A DNA stretch of 64,000 nucleotides from Chryseobacterium sp. S0630 (GCF_024158915.1 NZ_JAMZGF010000002.1:1-64000); one strand, 5' to 3'; shown: positions 26,478 through 35,937, counted from the stretch's first letter. Numbers and translations are program-made. Notes: generated from the sequence alone by a model not told the origin.

Positions 26478-27743
26478 TTAACTAAATCTTTCAGGGTTGA
26501 ATATCTTGATCTCAACCGTTGGCTTTTCGTCATTGGCAAGTTCTGAAACTGTTTTTCCAAAAATGGGTCCTAAACTTAGTCCCATCATTCCGCCGCCGCC
26601 TGCAATAATGAGATTCTTTAATCGGGAAGATCTGCCTAAATACGGAAGTCCGTCCGGAGCGCAGGGTCTGTATCCAAACCAGATTTCAGATTCTTTGGGT
26701 GTTTCAACCTGAAAGTCGGGTAAATATTTGGGGATGGACTGAATGATTCCTTCCACCCTTTTCATATTAATTTTATCCTGATGGGAAGCCAGTTCCATCG
26801 TTCCGCCAAAACGGATCTGCCCGTTCATAGGAGTGACTGCTACTCTAGCCTCAAGCAATAAGGCAGCATGTTCTAATGTATTGAGAGGATTTTCCGGTTG
26901 GTGCATCAAGGAATATCCTTTCCCGGGCATTAATTGAATTTTAATACCTGCTTTTTGGGCAAGCTCAGGTAAGAATGAACCTCCCGTCATGATAAATTGG
27001 TCTGCCGTAAATTCTTTACCATTGGCAATGACTGTTTTAATAGTATTTCCAGAAGTTTCAAACTGTGTTACTTGATGATGAGTATGAAAAATGACACCCT
27101 TATTTTTAAGATAAGAGATCATTTGTTTCATCAGTTTCATTGGATTCATGTGGCCGTCACATTTATAATTGACCCCACCGATTACATCCAGCCGGGCATT
27201 GGGTTCCAGTTCCTGAATTTCTGATCGATCCAGAATATCAACGGGTAGTCCCATATTGATAGCCTTGTAAGCCAATTCGGTTTCCTCTTCTGCAACTTTC
27301 TCTGTTTTATAGAGCATTAGAATACCATTTTGATTCAGTTCAAAATCAAATCCGTCTTTTTGGGCAATTTCATTATAAAGCCTGCTGCTTGCAAGATTAA
27401 GATCCCGGATTGCAGATGCAGAGTAATCAACATGTTTCTGGTTGGAATGTTTCAAAAACTTCAATCCCCAGGAAACCAGCCTGGAATTGAGGGAAGGCCT
27501 TACATAAAACGGACTTTTACTGTCAAACATCCATCGTATTCCCTGGGCAACAACTCCTGGTGCTGCCAATGGGGTAAAATGGCTGGGTACAATCATTCCT
27601 GCATTTCCATAAGAACAATTGTTGGTAAGATCATTCTGTTCAAGAATTTCCACCTGCCAGCCTTTCTGTAAAAGGTAATACGCTGAGCTTAATCCTGCTA
27701 TTCCTGCACCGATGATCAGTGCTTTTCCTTTATTCTGTGTCAT
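26478..27743 (-). CDS. FAD-dependent D-hydroxyproline dehydrogenase (DadA/DAO family)
   Basis: A 421-residue protein opening with the FAD-binding motif LIIGAGIAGLSSAYYLLQKG (about 9-28), followed by the DAO-family body. GGSFLPELAQKAGIKIQLMPGKGYS and the C-terminal IIAGGGGMMGLSLGP are typical of the DadA group. In this gene order the likely reaction is oxidation of cis-4-hydroxy-D-proline to 1-pyrroline-4-hydroxy-2-carboxylate, the second step of hydroxyproline breakdown. It is the last gene of the operon, 9 bp after the epimerase. By sequence alone it could equally be a D-amino-acid dehydrogenase; context decides the call. Confidence 0.85.
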   Translation of the reverse strand: MTQNKGKALIIGAGIAGLSSAYYLLQKGWQVEILEQNDLTNNCSYGNAGMIVPSHFTPLAAPGVVAQGIRWMFDSKSPFYVRPSLNSRLVSWGLKFLKHSNQKHVDYSASAIRDLNLASSRLYNEIAQKDGFDFELNQNGILMLYKTEKVAEEETELAYKAINMGLPVDILDRSEIQELEPNARLDVIGGVNYKCDGHMNPMKLMKQMISYLKNKGVIFHTHHQVTQFETSGNTIKTVIANGKEFTADQFIMTGGSFLPELAQKAGIKIQLMPGKGYSLMHQPENPLNTLEHAALLLEARVAVTPMNGQIRFGGTMELASHQDKINMKRVEGIIQSIPKYLPDFQVETPKESEIWFGYRPCAPDGLPYLGRSSRLKNLIIAGGGGMMGLSLGPIFGKTVSELANDEKPTVEIKIFNPERFS

Positions 27744-27752
27744 CTTGTTTGT

Positions 27753-28751
27753 TTACATCACCTGAAATCCCTGCCAATAAGGATCTTCGTCATCAATAAT
27801 AATATGATTATAGCCGGTAATTCTGGCCCAGCCTTCTACTGAAGGGATAATGGCTGGCCTTCCATCAACAGTAGTGGTTCCTTCAATTCTCCCGATAAAC
27901 TGAGAACCGATATAGCTTTCATGAATGAATTCTTCCCCTTCTTTTAATTTTCCTTTAGCATACCATTGAGCCATTCTTGCAGAAGTTCCTGTGCCGCATG
28001 GAGAACGATCCAGAGCATTTTCCCCTACTAACACTGCATTTCTTCCACTGGCTTTAGGATCTGTAGGATTGCCTGTCCACTGAATATGACTTAATCCGCT
28101 AATATGTTCAATTTCAGGATGGAAGAATTCATATTTTTCATTGAGTAATTTTCGGATAATCTTCCCATAATGGATGAGCTGGCTGGCCGTAAAATCAGAA
28201 ATATTTCTGAAATTTTCCTGAGGATCGATAATGGCATAAAAGTTTCCGCCATATGCAACATCTGCACTTATTAATCCAAGATCCGGGCATTCAACTTCCA
28301 GGTTTTCTGCATATAGAAAAGACTTTACGTTGGTAAGTTTTACCGATTTTACTTTTTTTCCTTCCTGTACGTAATCAATAAGAATAAGACCTGCAGGAGT
28401 TTCAAGTCGTAATTTCCCGGGAATTTTAGGAACAACAAGGCCTTCTTCAATTGCAATGGTGACGGTTCCGATTGTTCCGTGTCCGCACATGGGAAGACAT
28501 CCGCTGGTTTCAATATATAAAACTCCGATATCATTATTTTCATCTACAGGAGGATACAGCATACTTCCGCTCATCATATCATGACCACGGGGCTCAAACA
28601 TTAATCCCTTTCTTATCCAGTCGTATTCTTTCATGAAGTGAAGCCTGCGTTCCATCATGGAATTTCCTTTTAAAATGGGAGCTCCTCCTGCAACAAGGCG
28701 CACAGGACATCCACAGGTATGAGAATCTATACAAAAAAATGTTCTGTTCAT
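27753..28751 (-). CDS. 4-hydroxyproline 2-epimerase (proline racemase family)
   Basis: A 332-residue protein with the two catalytic cysteines of the proline racemase family: Cys89 in PMCGHGTIG and Cys252 in RSPCGTGTSAR. Both are needed for two-base epimerisation; a Thr at the second site would indicate a dehydratase instead. It converts trans-4-hydroxy-L-proline to cis-4-hydroxy-D-proline. The start ATG overlaps the stop of the aldehyde dehydrogenase gene by 4 bp, and the FAD dehydrogenase follows after 9 bp. Proline racemase activity is the main alternative, made less likely by the neighbouring Hyp-specific enzymes. Confidence 0.88.
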   Translation of the reverse strand: MNRTFFCIDSHTCGCPVRLVAGGAPILKGNSMMERRLHFMKEYDWIRKGLMFEPRGHDMMSGSMLYPPVDENNDIGVLYIETSGCLPMCGHGTIGTVTIAIEEGLVVPKIPGKLRLETPAGLILIDYVQEGKKVKSVKLTNVKSFLYAENLEVECPDLGLISADVAYGGNFYAIIDPQENFRNISDFTASQLIHYGKIIRKLLNEKYEFFHPEIEHISGLSHIQWTGNPTDPKASGRNAVLVGENALDRSPCGTGTSARMAQWYAKGKLKEGEEFIHESYIGSQFIGRIEGTTTVDGRPAIIPSVEGWARITGYNHIIIDDEDPYWQGFQVM

Positions 28752-30232
28752 GTTGTCTGTAGTTTTAATGATCCTGAACTGACTGCTCCATCTACTATTC
28801 TGCTGATTTGTAATGGATTGTCGTTCTTTAGCTCTTCAGGTAAAAATTCATCCGGCCAGTTCTGGAAAGAAATAGGACGGACAAAGCGTTTAACAGCATC
28901 CGGTCCCACAGAAGTAAAACGGGAGTCTGTAGTGGAAGGAAACGGCCCTCCATGCTGCATGGCATACACAACTTCTACTCCTGTAGGCATTCCGTTGAAT
29001 AATAATCTTCCGCATTTATCTCTCAGAAGATTGATCAGCATCGTATTATCCCTTACCTCTTCATGGGTAGCGGCAATGGTGATGGTTAACTGCCCTTTTA
29101 GCTGCTGGGCGATTTTCGTTATCTCTTCTTCTGTTTCACACGCTACAAGAATACCAAACGGGCCAAAGACTTCTTCACTCAGTACAGGATTATTCAGGAA
29201 GGTCTGAGCATTGGTTTTTATCACCGAAGCACTTCCCTGATAATCATCTGCTTCTGATGAAGCAATTATTTCAACATCTGTCTGTTGTGTTGCTATATTT
29301 CTGTTTTTTTCAAAACTTTCAAATATCCCTTTGTGAAGCATTTTAGCCGGAGCCACGTTTTGAATTTCTTCTTTTAATGTCTTGATAAAACGGTCAAGAG
29401 GTTTTCCTTTCAAAGCAATAAATACTCCCGGATTGGTACAGAATTGTCCTGCTCCTAACGTTAAAGAAGTACTATATTCTTTGGCTAATATTTCTGCCTT
29501 GGTTTCAAGGAGGTTTTGAAAAGCAAATACAGGATTTATGCTTCCCATTTCCGCAAATACAGGAATAGGGTTTTCACGACGGTTTGCTATATCAAACAAA
29601 GCTTTTCCGCCCTGGAAAGAACCTGTAAATGCTACAGCCTGGATATCAGGATGCCGGGTGAGATAAGTTCCGGTCTCATAGGAAGTTCCGGTAATATGGC
29701 TAAAGATCCCTTCAGGCCATCCAAATGCACTTACAACTGCGGTGATGGCATCCGCCATCATTTGTGAAGTCTTAGGATGTGCCGGATGTGCTTTTATAAT
29801 GACAGGGCAGCCTGCCCCGATGGCACTGGCAGTATCTCCTCCCGCAGTAGAAAATGCAAAAGGAAAATTACTGGCTCCGAAAATGACAACCGGTCCAATG
29901 CCTACATTGTATTTTCTGAGATCTCCTTTTTGTTTTTCAGGCTGGGCAAGATCTATTCTGGCTTCCGTATAGGTTCCGGCAGCAACAGCTTTGGCATAGC
30001 TTCTCCATTGTCCTACAGTTCTGGCTTTTTCACCAATAAGTCTGGCCAATGGCAATGACGTTTCCTGATGAGTAATTTCCAGAAGTTCTACTCCCAGTAC
30101 TTCAATCTGATCAGCGACAGCATTCATAAATTCTGCCCGTTCAGTAACTGTTGTGTTTTTTAAGAATTGGAAGGCTTCAGAAGCCTTCCGAATTCTTTCA
30201 TCAATATATTGTCTTGACGCTTCTTCCATCAT
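28748..30232 (-). CDS. Alpha-ketoglutaric semialdehyde dehydrogenase
   Basis: A 494-residue aldehyde dehydrogenase. Catalytic Cys265 lies in GAGQFCTNPG and the general base Glu228 in PVFAEMGS. The cofactor site shows VVIFGASNFPFAFS and AFTGSFQGG. These match the 2,5-dioxovalerate dehydrogenase subgroup rather than general ALDHs. It oxidises 2-oxoglutarate semialdehyde to 2-oxoglutarate, the last step of the pathway, feeding the TCA cycle. Four-base overlaps with genes on both sides indicate a tightly coupled operon. Confidence 0.9.
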   Translation of the reverse strand: MMEEASRQYIDERIRKASEAFQFLKNTTVTERAEFMNAVADQIEVLGVELLEITHQETSLPLARLIGEKARTVGQWRSYAKAVAAGTYTEARIDLAQPEKQKGDLRKYNVGIGPVVIFGASNFPFAFSTAGGDTASAIGAGCPVIIKAHPAHPKTSQMMADAITAVVSAFGWPEGIFSHITGTSYETGTYLTRHPDIQAVAFTGSFQGGKALFDIANRRENPIPVFAEMGSINPVFAFQNLLETKAEILAKEYSTSLTLGAGQFCTNPGVFIALKGKPLDRFIKTLKEEIQNVAPAKMLHKGIFESFEKNRNIATQQTDVEIIASSEADDYQGSASVIKTNAQTFLNNPVLSEEVFGPFGILVACETEEEITKIAQQLKGQLTITIAATHEEVRDNTMLINLLRDKCGRLLFNGMPTGVEVVYAMQHGGPFPSTTDSRFTSVGPDAVKRFVRPISFQNWPDEFLPEELKNDNPLQISRIVDGAVSSGSLKLQTT

Positions 30233-31152
30233 ATTTGTTGTTCTGGAATTAATAATACAGGACGATTAGCTCTGCCTTCTTCAATGATTTTTTGAACTTG
30301 TTCAGCTTCCTTTCCATGAAGTTCAAGACGTGGAGCTCTTACATAAGGATTGCTTATCCCTTCTGCTGTTGCAGCCAGTTTGATATACTGAATAAGTTTA
30401 GGGTGAATATCCAGTTCCAGCAATGGCATAAACCATCTGTAGATCTCTACAGCTTTATCATATTCATTGGCTTTCACATGGTTGTACATCGCCATGGTTT
30501 CATTAGGAAACGCATCTACAAGACCTGCCACAAGACCGTCTGCTCCAAGCATCAGGGTTTCCAGACAGATAGTATCTACTCCACCAAGAATTTTGATCCT
30601 TTTTCCGAAACGGTTGATCATTCTGGTTACGTTCGCCAGATCTCTTGTTGATTCTTTTACAGCCTGAATGGTCGGATATTCAATAAGCTCCTCGAACATT
30701 TCAAGGGAAACATATATTCCATAATCTACGGGATTGTTATAAATAAGAATAGGAAGATCTGTAGCGGAAGCTACTGCTTTGAAATACTCAACAACTTCAT
30801 GGTTGTCTGCTTTGTAACGCATCGGTGGAAGCAACATGAGACCGTCTGCCCCTAATTCTTTTGCTTTTTGGGCAAAGTTGACTGCATTTCGGGTAGTATT
30901 TTCAGAAAGATTGAGAATGACAGGAATTCTTCCCTGTGTTATTTTTTTTGCATATTTCAGCAGTTCAAATTTTTCCTCTGTTTCTAAAGCACTGGCCTCT
31001 CCTAATGTTCCTGCAAGGATAATCCCGTGAACTCCTGCTTTAATCTGGGCTTCTGTATTGATAGCAAACATTTCAAAGTCTATCTCACCTTCTTTTGTAA
31101 AAGGAGTTAATACAGCGGGATAAATACCTTCCCAGTTTAGTTTTGTACTCAT
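30229..31152 (-). CDS. 1-pyrroline-4-hydroxy-2-carboxylate deaminase (DHDPS/NAL family)
   Basis: A 307-residue TIM-barrel aldolase-family protein. The Schiff-base lysine is Lys166 (QAVKEST) and the conserved tyrosine Tyr138 is in LIYNNPVDYG. LAGTLGEASALETEEK corresponds to the GTTGE loop of dihydrodipicolinate synthase. In this operon the expected reaction is removal of ammonia from 1-pyrroline-4-hydroxy-2-carboxylate to give 2-oxoglutarate semialdehyde. A biosynthetic DapA is less likely because of the neighbours and of FDVE-type differences in the loop. It is the first gene of the operon, 93 bp after the AraC regulator gene. Confidence 0.88.
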   Translation of the reverse strand: MSTKLNWEGIYPAVLTPFTKEGEIDFEMFAINTEAQIKAGVHGIILAGTLGEASALETEEKFELLKYAKKITQGRIPVILNLSENTTRNAVNFAQKAKELGADGLMLLPPMRYKADNHEVVEYFKAVASATDLPILIYNNPVDYGIYVSLEMFEELIEYPTIQAVKESTRDLANVTRMINRFGKRIKILGGVDTICLETLMLGADGLVAGLVDAFPNETMAMYNHVKANEYDKAVEIYRWFMPLLELDIHPKLIQYIKLAATAEGISNPYVRAPRLELHGKEAEQVQKIIEEGRANRPVLLIPEQQI

Positions 31153-31169
31153 ATCAAATAATATTTATC

Positions 31170-31236
31170 CAAAACTAGCAGAATTTCAAAACGGTAAATG
31201 TTAATATTTTAATAGGTTCTAACCGTATTTTAACAT
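31170..31236 (-). promoter_or_regulatory. Candidate control region of the hydroxyproline operon
   Basis: The box TAGTTTTG (minus strand, 31170-31177) fits TAnnTTTG, but no TTG is found at the right distance. Just upstream are paired words: ACGGT (31191-31195) with inverted ACCGT (31222-31226), and ATGTTAA (31198-31204) with inverted TTAACAT (31230-31236). They could be half-sites for the neighbouring AraC protein. Confidence 0.3.
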
Positions 31237-31245
31237 GTTGTTTTT

Positions 31246-32130
31246 TTATTGCTCTATGGTAGCCTCTTTGTAGTGCTTCAGGTATTCTTTAGGAGAATAT
31301 TTCATAATGGATTTGAACACCCTGTTAAAATTGGTAAGGCTATTGAACCCACTGTTAAAGGCAACAGAAGAAATACTGTACATATTACTGGCAGTTAATA
31401 GTCTGCAGGCCCTTTGTACACGAAGTTCATTGAGGTATTCAATATACGTAATGCGGGTACGTTTTTTAAAAGACCGGCAGAAAGCCTGAGGTGTCATACA
31501 GGCTTCTTTGGCAATAAGATCTAGAGTCAGTTTACTTTGTGCGAAATTTTTCTTGATAAAATTCTGGGCATCTATAATTCTTTGATCCGTATCAGAAATA
31601 GGATTAGGTAAATTCTTTTCTGAAGATAAAGGGATATGCAAATGCCTGTTTTGCATAAGATGATTTAAAATCCTGATAAAATCGATAATCTGATCTACTC
31701 CTTTTGTTTTTTGCAGGGCAGCAATATCTTCTGCGATACTTTTTTTAAGCTTGGCTGCTACCTGGAAACCTACTTCGGAATGACTGATGAAATTTTTTAG
31801 TTCCTCAAATTCAGGTAATTCGAAAAATGCAGCGATCTTTTTATGAGGATCAAAGAAAATAGAGATGGCATGAACCTTCTGTTTTTCATTTTTCTCAAAA
31901 TTGCCCCTGAAAACATGGGATTGATTAGCTCCGAGATAGAAAATGTCGCCAGCTTCAAAATTAAAGAGATTCTGTTCTATGGCCAGTGTGCCATGTCCTT
32001 TAAGAATCCACATGATTTGCGTTTCTGTATGGCGATGGAAATAAGGATAGAAATTAGGCATTATATCTTCCTGAATACGAATACTTTTGTTGGTGTCGGC
32101 AGGAACAGAAAACTGGAGACTCTTCATCAT
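31246..32130 (-). CDS. AraC-family regulator of the hydroxyproline locus
   Basis: A 294-residue regulator. The N-terminal cupin has FYPYFHRHTETQIMWILKGHG and AGDIFYLGANQSHVF (about residues 26-75). The paired AraC helix-turn-helix covers about 190-288 (TLDLIAKEACMTPQAFCRSFKK, ISSVAFNSGFNSLTNFNRVFK, SPKEYLKHY). It lies upstream of the catabolic genes on the same strand and divergent from the Xaa-Pro aminopeptidase, so it could control both directions. Hydroxyproline or a pathway imine would be the natural inducer (inference). Confidence 0.85.
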   Translation of the reverse strand: MMKSLQFSVPADTNKSIRIQEDIMPNFYPYFHRHTETQIMWILKGHGTLAIEQNLFNFEAGDIFYLGANQSHVFRGNFEKNEKQKVHAISIFFDPHKKIAAFFELPEFEELKNFISHSEVGFQVAAKLKKSIAEDIAALQKTKGVDQIIDFIRILNHLMQNRHLHIPLSSEKNLPNPISDTDQRIIDAQNFIKKNFAQSKLTLDLIAKEACMTPQAFCRSFKKRTRITYIEYLNELRVQRACRLLTASNMYSISSVAFNSGFNSLTNFNRVFKSIMKYSPKEYLKHYKEATIEQ

Positions 32131-32256
32131 AATATGAATGCTTTACTGGGTTATTAGATTAGCAAGGTTAAAATATTGCTGAAGTTAAGCAAAATATGAA
32201 CATTAAATATCATATTAAAATACAAATTTTACATATTCTTATTTTTAATGAATAAA

Positions 32257-32272
32257 GTACTATAAATAGTAC
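32257..32272. promoter_or_regulatory. Perfect palindrome in the divergent AraC/aminopeptidase spacer
   Basis: GTACTAT-AA-ATAGTAC is a perfect 16-bp inverted repeat. It lies 46 bp upstream of the aminopeptidase start codon, just before a TAACTTTA sequence (32280-32287) that is close to the -7 consensus. It may be a dimeric regulator's operator. Confidence 0.4.
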
Positions 32273-32317
32273 AAAATTGTAACTTTAAACTTTTAAAATA
32301 AAAAGTATTCATAATAT

Positions 32318-33712
32318 ATGTTTTCAGCACAAACTTATCAGGACAGAAGGTCAGTATTACAAAGAAGTGTGTCTAACGGAATCTTATTATTTCTGGGAAA
32401 TATAGAGAATCCTGTAAACTTTGAACACAATCCTTATTATTTCCGCCAGGATAGTACTTATTTATACTATTTTGGAATTCAGGAACCCCGAATTGCAGCC
32501 ATTATCGATATCGATGAAAATAAGACCATTGTTTTCGGAGATGAATTAAGTATTGATGATATTGTGTGGATGGGCAGGCAGGAAACTTTGAAAGAAAAAA
32601 GTCTGAAATCCGGCGTACAGGAAACTTTACCTTATGCAGAGCTTTCTCAATATATTTTAAAAGCAAAAGCTTCAGGAAGAAAAGTACATTACCTTCCTCC
32701 CTATCAGTCTTCCAATAAAATTGTACTCGGAGATCTTCTTGGGATTAAAATTGCTGAATTGCAACCATCTGTGGAAATGATTAAAGCTATTGTAAAACAG
32801 CGTTCCATCAAAGAATCTCAGGAAATTGTACAGATCGAACAGGCTGTGAATGTATCCAATGAAATGCATTTGCTGGCCATGCGTGCAACGAAGCCGGGAA
32901 TGAAAGAATATGAAATTGCCAATGCAATCCAGTATCTTGCAGCCAACAAAGAGTGTCAGATGTCTTATCCTCCTATTGTGACTATCAACGGAGGAATTCT
33001 GCATAACCATTACCGTCTCAATACCATGAAAGAAGGCGATCTTTTCCTGAATGATTCCGGAGCAGAAACTGCGATGGGATATGCGGGTGATCTTACCAGA
33101 ACATTTCCTGTAGGGAAGACTTTTACAACAAAACAAAAGGAAATGTACGAAATCGTTCTGAATGCTTTTAATCAAGCTCAAAACCTTTTGAAACCTGGAA
33201 TACGATTTAAAGATATTCACCTCAAAGCAGCACAACATCTGGTAGAAGGGCTTATTGATCTTGGATTGATGAAAGGAAACCCTGAAGATGCCGTAAAGAA
33301 TCATGCTCATACCCTATTCTTTCAGTGTGGACTTGGGCATATGATGGGACTTGATGTACATGATATGGAAGACCTTGGAGAACAGTATATTGGCTATACT
33401 GAAGACGAACCAAAAGACACCAAAACTTTCGGATTGAAATCTTTACGTTTAGGAAAAGCTTTGGAATCCGGTTTTGTCGTAACGGTTGAACCCGGTATTT
33501 ATATGATTCCGGAACTGATTGACATATGGCAGACTGAAAATAAAAACGCAGACTTTATTAATTATGATAAAGTAAATGAATACCGAAATTTCGGAGGAAT
33601 CCGTGTGGAAGATGATTTCCTGATCACAGATAACGGATACAGACTTTTAGGGAACGGATTGATCAAAACCGTTGAAGAAATTGAAAATTACAGAGCTGAA
33701 CATTTAGCTTAA
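32318..33712 (+). CDS. Xaa-Pro aminopeptidase (M24B, aminopeptidase P)
   Basis: A 464-residue protein without a signal peptide, so cytoplasmic. It has an aminopeptidase P N-domain (about 1-140; DSTYLYYFGIQEP) and a pita-bread catalytic domain. All five metal ligands of M24 are visible: Asp in NDSGAE (Asp246), Asp in GYAGDLTRTFP, His in GLGHMMGLDVHD, Glu in VTVEPGIY and Glu in GIRVEDDF. It removes the N-terminal residue from peptides with proline at position 2. The DPP-IV-like gene follows after 14 bp, and the hydroxyproline operon lies on the other side of the divergent spacer. Confidence 0.92.
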   Translation: MFSAQTYQDRRSVLQRSVSNGILLFLGNIENPVNFEHNPYYFRQDSTYLYYFGIQEPRIAAIIDIDENKTIVFGDELSIDDIVWMGRQETLKEKSLKSGVQETLPYAELSQYILKAKASGRKVHYLPPYQSSNKIVLGDLLGIKIAELQPSVEMIKAIVKQRSIKESQEIVQIEQAVNVSNEMHLLAMRATKPGMKEYEIANAIQYLAANKECQMSYPPIVTINGGILHNHYRLNTMKEGDLFLNDSGAETAMGYAGDLTRTFPVGKTFTTKQKEMYEIVLNAFNQAQNLLKPGIRFKDIHLKAAQHLVEGLIDLGLMKGNPEDAVKNHAHTLFFQCGLGHMMGLDVHDMEDLGEQYIGYTEDEPKDTKTFGLKSLRLGKALESGFVVTVEPGIYMIPELIDIWQTENKNADFINYDKVNEYRNFGGIRVEDDFLITDNGYRLLGNGLIKTVEEIENYRAEHLA

Positions 33713-33726
33713 TTCAAATACGATCT

Positions 33727-35898
33727 ATGAAGAATATAAAAAAACTAACAGCTATTGCATTGTATTTCCTGTGCCTGTCACCATTGGCGGCACAGAAGAC
33801 ACAATGGACTCCGGATGGCAACGCTTATTATTCATTTACTAAAAAAGGGGTTGAAATTGTTGATATACTACATCCCGGGAAAGATCAGCTCCTTTTAAAC
33901 AGCAGCGAACTGGTTCCTGCAGGAAGTTCTGAAGCCTTACAGGTACAGAGTTTTCAGGTATCTCCTGATGATAAAAGTTTATTACTTTTTGCCAATACAA
34001 AGAAAGTATGGAGAGATAATACCCGCGGAGATTACTGGATTTACGACAAAAATACTAAAAAGCTTACCCAACTGGGAAAAGGATTACCCGCTTCCTCACT
34101 GATGTTTGCAAAGTATTCCCCGGATGGCAAAAAAGTAGCTTATGTGTCTAAGCATAATATTTATGTTGAAGATCTTTCCAGTAGTCAGCAGACTAAAATC
34201 ACTACCGATGGTACAGACGGAATGATCAACGGAACTTTTGACTGGGTATATGAAGAGGAGTTCGGAACTCAGGATGGTTTCAGATGGTCTCCGGACGGTA
34301 GCAAAATCGCTTACTGGAAGCTGGATGCACGTGGTACGAAAAATTTTCTGATGATTAATAATACGGATAGTCTGTATTCTTTTACTGTTCCCGTAGAATA
34401 TCCAAAGGTGGGAGAAAATCCTTCCGGATGCAGTATCTGGTTTTATGATCTGGCTTCCAAATCTTCAAAGAAAGCTGATATTGCAGGAGATGAAATGCAA
34501 AACTATATCCCAAGAATGGAATGGGTGCTGGATTCTAAATCCATTATTCTACAGCAACTGAACAGAAAACAGAATCAAAGTAAAATTATCGTAGCAGATG
34601 CCAATTCCGGAAGCAGTAAGACGATTCATACAGAAACTGATGCGGCATGGATTGATATAAAATCCCGTTGGAATGACAACGATCCAAAGGGTTGGGACTG
34701 GATTGATAATGGAAAAGAATTTTTATGGCTTTCTGAAAAAGACGGATGGAGACATATTTATAAAATAGATATGAACGGTAAGGAAACATTAATTACAAAA
34801 GATGCTTACGATGTTATAAAACCGGAATTCTTTGATGTTAAGAACAATCAAATTTACTTTTTAGCTTCCCCGAATAATGCTACTCAGAAATACCTGTATA
34901 AAGTAAGTATGAAAGGAGGAAAAGCCCAAAAAGTAACTCCTGAATCCTATACGGGTTCTAATACTTATACGATATCACCTAATGGAAAAATTGCCATGTT
35001 TACCAATAACAGTGTCAATGCATTTTCTGCAGATGCAGTGATATCACTTCCGGAACATAAAGAATTGGTTGCTGCCAACAGGTCTGCAAAAGCAGATCCT
35101 GCAAAATCTAAAGCTGAATTTTTCCAGATTACAACACAGGACGGTATTACATTAGATGGCTGGGTAGTAAAGCCTAAAAATTTTGATCCTAATAAAAAAT
35201 ATCCGATTGTCTTTACAGTTTATGGAGAACCTGCTATGCAAACAGTAACAGATGATTTTTATACCGGCTGGAACTGGTTATATGCCGGAAATATGGCTGA
35301 AGATGGTTATTTATATGTTTCTCTTGAAAATCGTGGAACGCCTTCTCCGAGAGGACGTGAATGGAGAAAATCAGTCTATCGTAAAATAGGTCAGATGAAT
35401 ATCCGTGATCAGGCAATGGGAGCAAAAGCTTTATTTGCAAAATGGCCTTATATCGATACTTCAAGAGTTGCCGTATGGGGCTGGAGCGGTGGAGGTTCTT
35501 CTACCCTGAACCTTTTAGGACAGTATCCTGATATTTATCAAACAGGAATTGCCATTGCACCGGTTGCCAATCAGTTATTCTATGACAATATCTATCAGGA
35601 ACGTTATATGGGGCTTCCACAGGAAAACAGAGAAGATTTTGTGAAGGGTTCACCATTAGCTTATGCTAAAAACTTAAAAGGAAACCTTCTGTTGGTTCAT
35701 GGAACAGGTGATGATAATGTACATTATCAGAATACAGAAGTATACATCAATGAACTGGTAAAATACAACAAACAGTTTCAGCTGATGTCTTATCCTAACC
35801 GTACTCATGCTATTAATGAAGGAGAAGGAACATCGCTGCATCTGACAACTATGTTTACGAAGTACTTAAAAGAACACTGCCCTCCGGGAGCAAGATAA
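33727..35898 (+). CDS. Secreted dipeptidyl peptidase IV-type S9 prolyl peptidase
   Basis: A 723-residue protein with a signal peptide (LTAIALYFLCLSPLAAQ). The N-terminal eight-bladed propeller includes the paired glutamates that bind the substrate amino group (WVYEEEF, Glu176-178) and SPDG repeats. The alpha/beta hydrolase domain has Ser587 (GWSGGG), Asp662 (GTGDDNVHYQ) and His694 (NRTHAINEG). It releases X-Pro dipeptides, probably in the periplasm. It is co-transcribed with the Xaa-Pro aminopeptidase (14-bp gap). Together with the catabolic operon it points to use of proline- or hydroxyproline-rich peptides. Confidence 0.92.
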   Translation: MKNIKKLTAIALYFLCLSPLAAQKTQWTPDGNAYYSFTKKGVEIVDILHPGKDQLLLNSSELVPAGSSEALQVQSFQVSPDDKSLLLFANTKKVWRDNTRGDYWIYDKNTKKLTQLGKGLPASSLMFAKYSPDGKKVAYVSKHNIYVEDLSSSQQTKITTDGTDGMINGTFDWVYEEEFGTQDGFRWSPDGSKIAYWKLDARGTKNFLMINNTDSLYSFTVPVEYPKVGENPSGCSIWFYDLASKSSKKADIAGDEMQNYIPRMEWVLDSKSIILQQLNRKQNQSKIIVADANSGSSKTIHTETDAAWIDIKSRWNDNDPKGWDWIDNGKEFLWLSEKDGWRHIYKIDMNGKETLITKDAYDVIKPEFFDVKNNQIYFLASPNNATQKYLYKVSMKGGKAQKVTPESYTGSNTYTISPNGKIAMFTNNSVNAFSADAVISLPEHKELVAANRSAKADPAKSKAEFFQITTQDGITLDGWVVKPKNFDPNKKYPIVFTVYGEPAMQTVTDDFYTGWNWLYAGNMAEDGYLYVSLENRGTPSPRGREWRKSVYRKIGQMNIRDQAMGAKALFAKWPYIDTSRVAVWGWSGGGSSTLNLLGQYPDIYQTGIAIAPVANQLFYDNIYQERYMGLPQENREDFVKGSPLAYAKNLKGNLLLVHGTGDDNVHYQNTEVYINELVKYNKQFQLMSYPNRTHAINEGEGTSLHLTTMFTKYLKEHCPPGAR

Positions 35899-35904
35899 AT
35901 AATG

Positions 35905-35937
35905 AAAGTCTCACAGTGATGTGGGACTTTTTTATTT
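35905..35937 (+). terminator. Rho-independent terminator after the S9 peptidase
   Basis: AAAGTCTCACA (35905-35915) pairs with TGTGGGACTTT (35920-35930) with one mismatch and a 4-nt loop, followed by a T-rich tail. The remaining spacer to 36,194 shows nothing clear. Confidence 0.75.

Noticed and set aside
30229..31152. Biosynthetic dihydrodipicolinate synthase (dapA) or N-acetylneuraminate lyase
   Set aside because: The fold fits, but the neighbours are an epimerase, a D-amino-acid oxidase family enzyme and a semialdehyde dehydrogenase, which define the hydroxyproline pathway.
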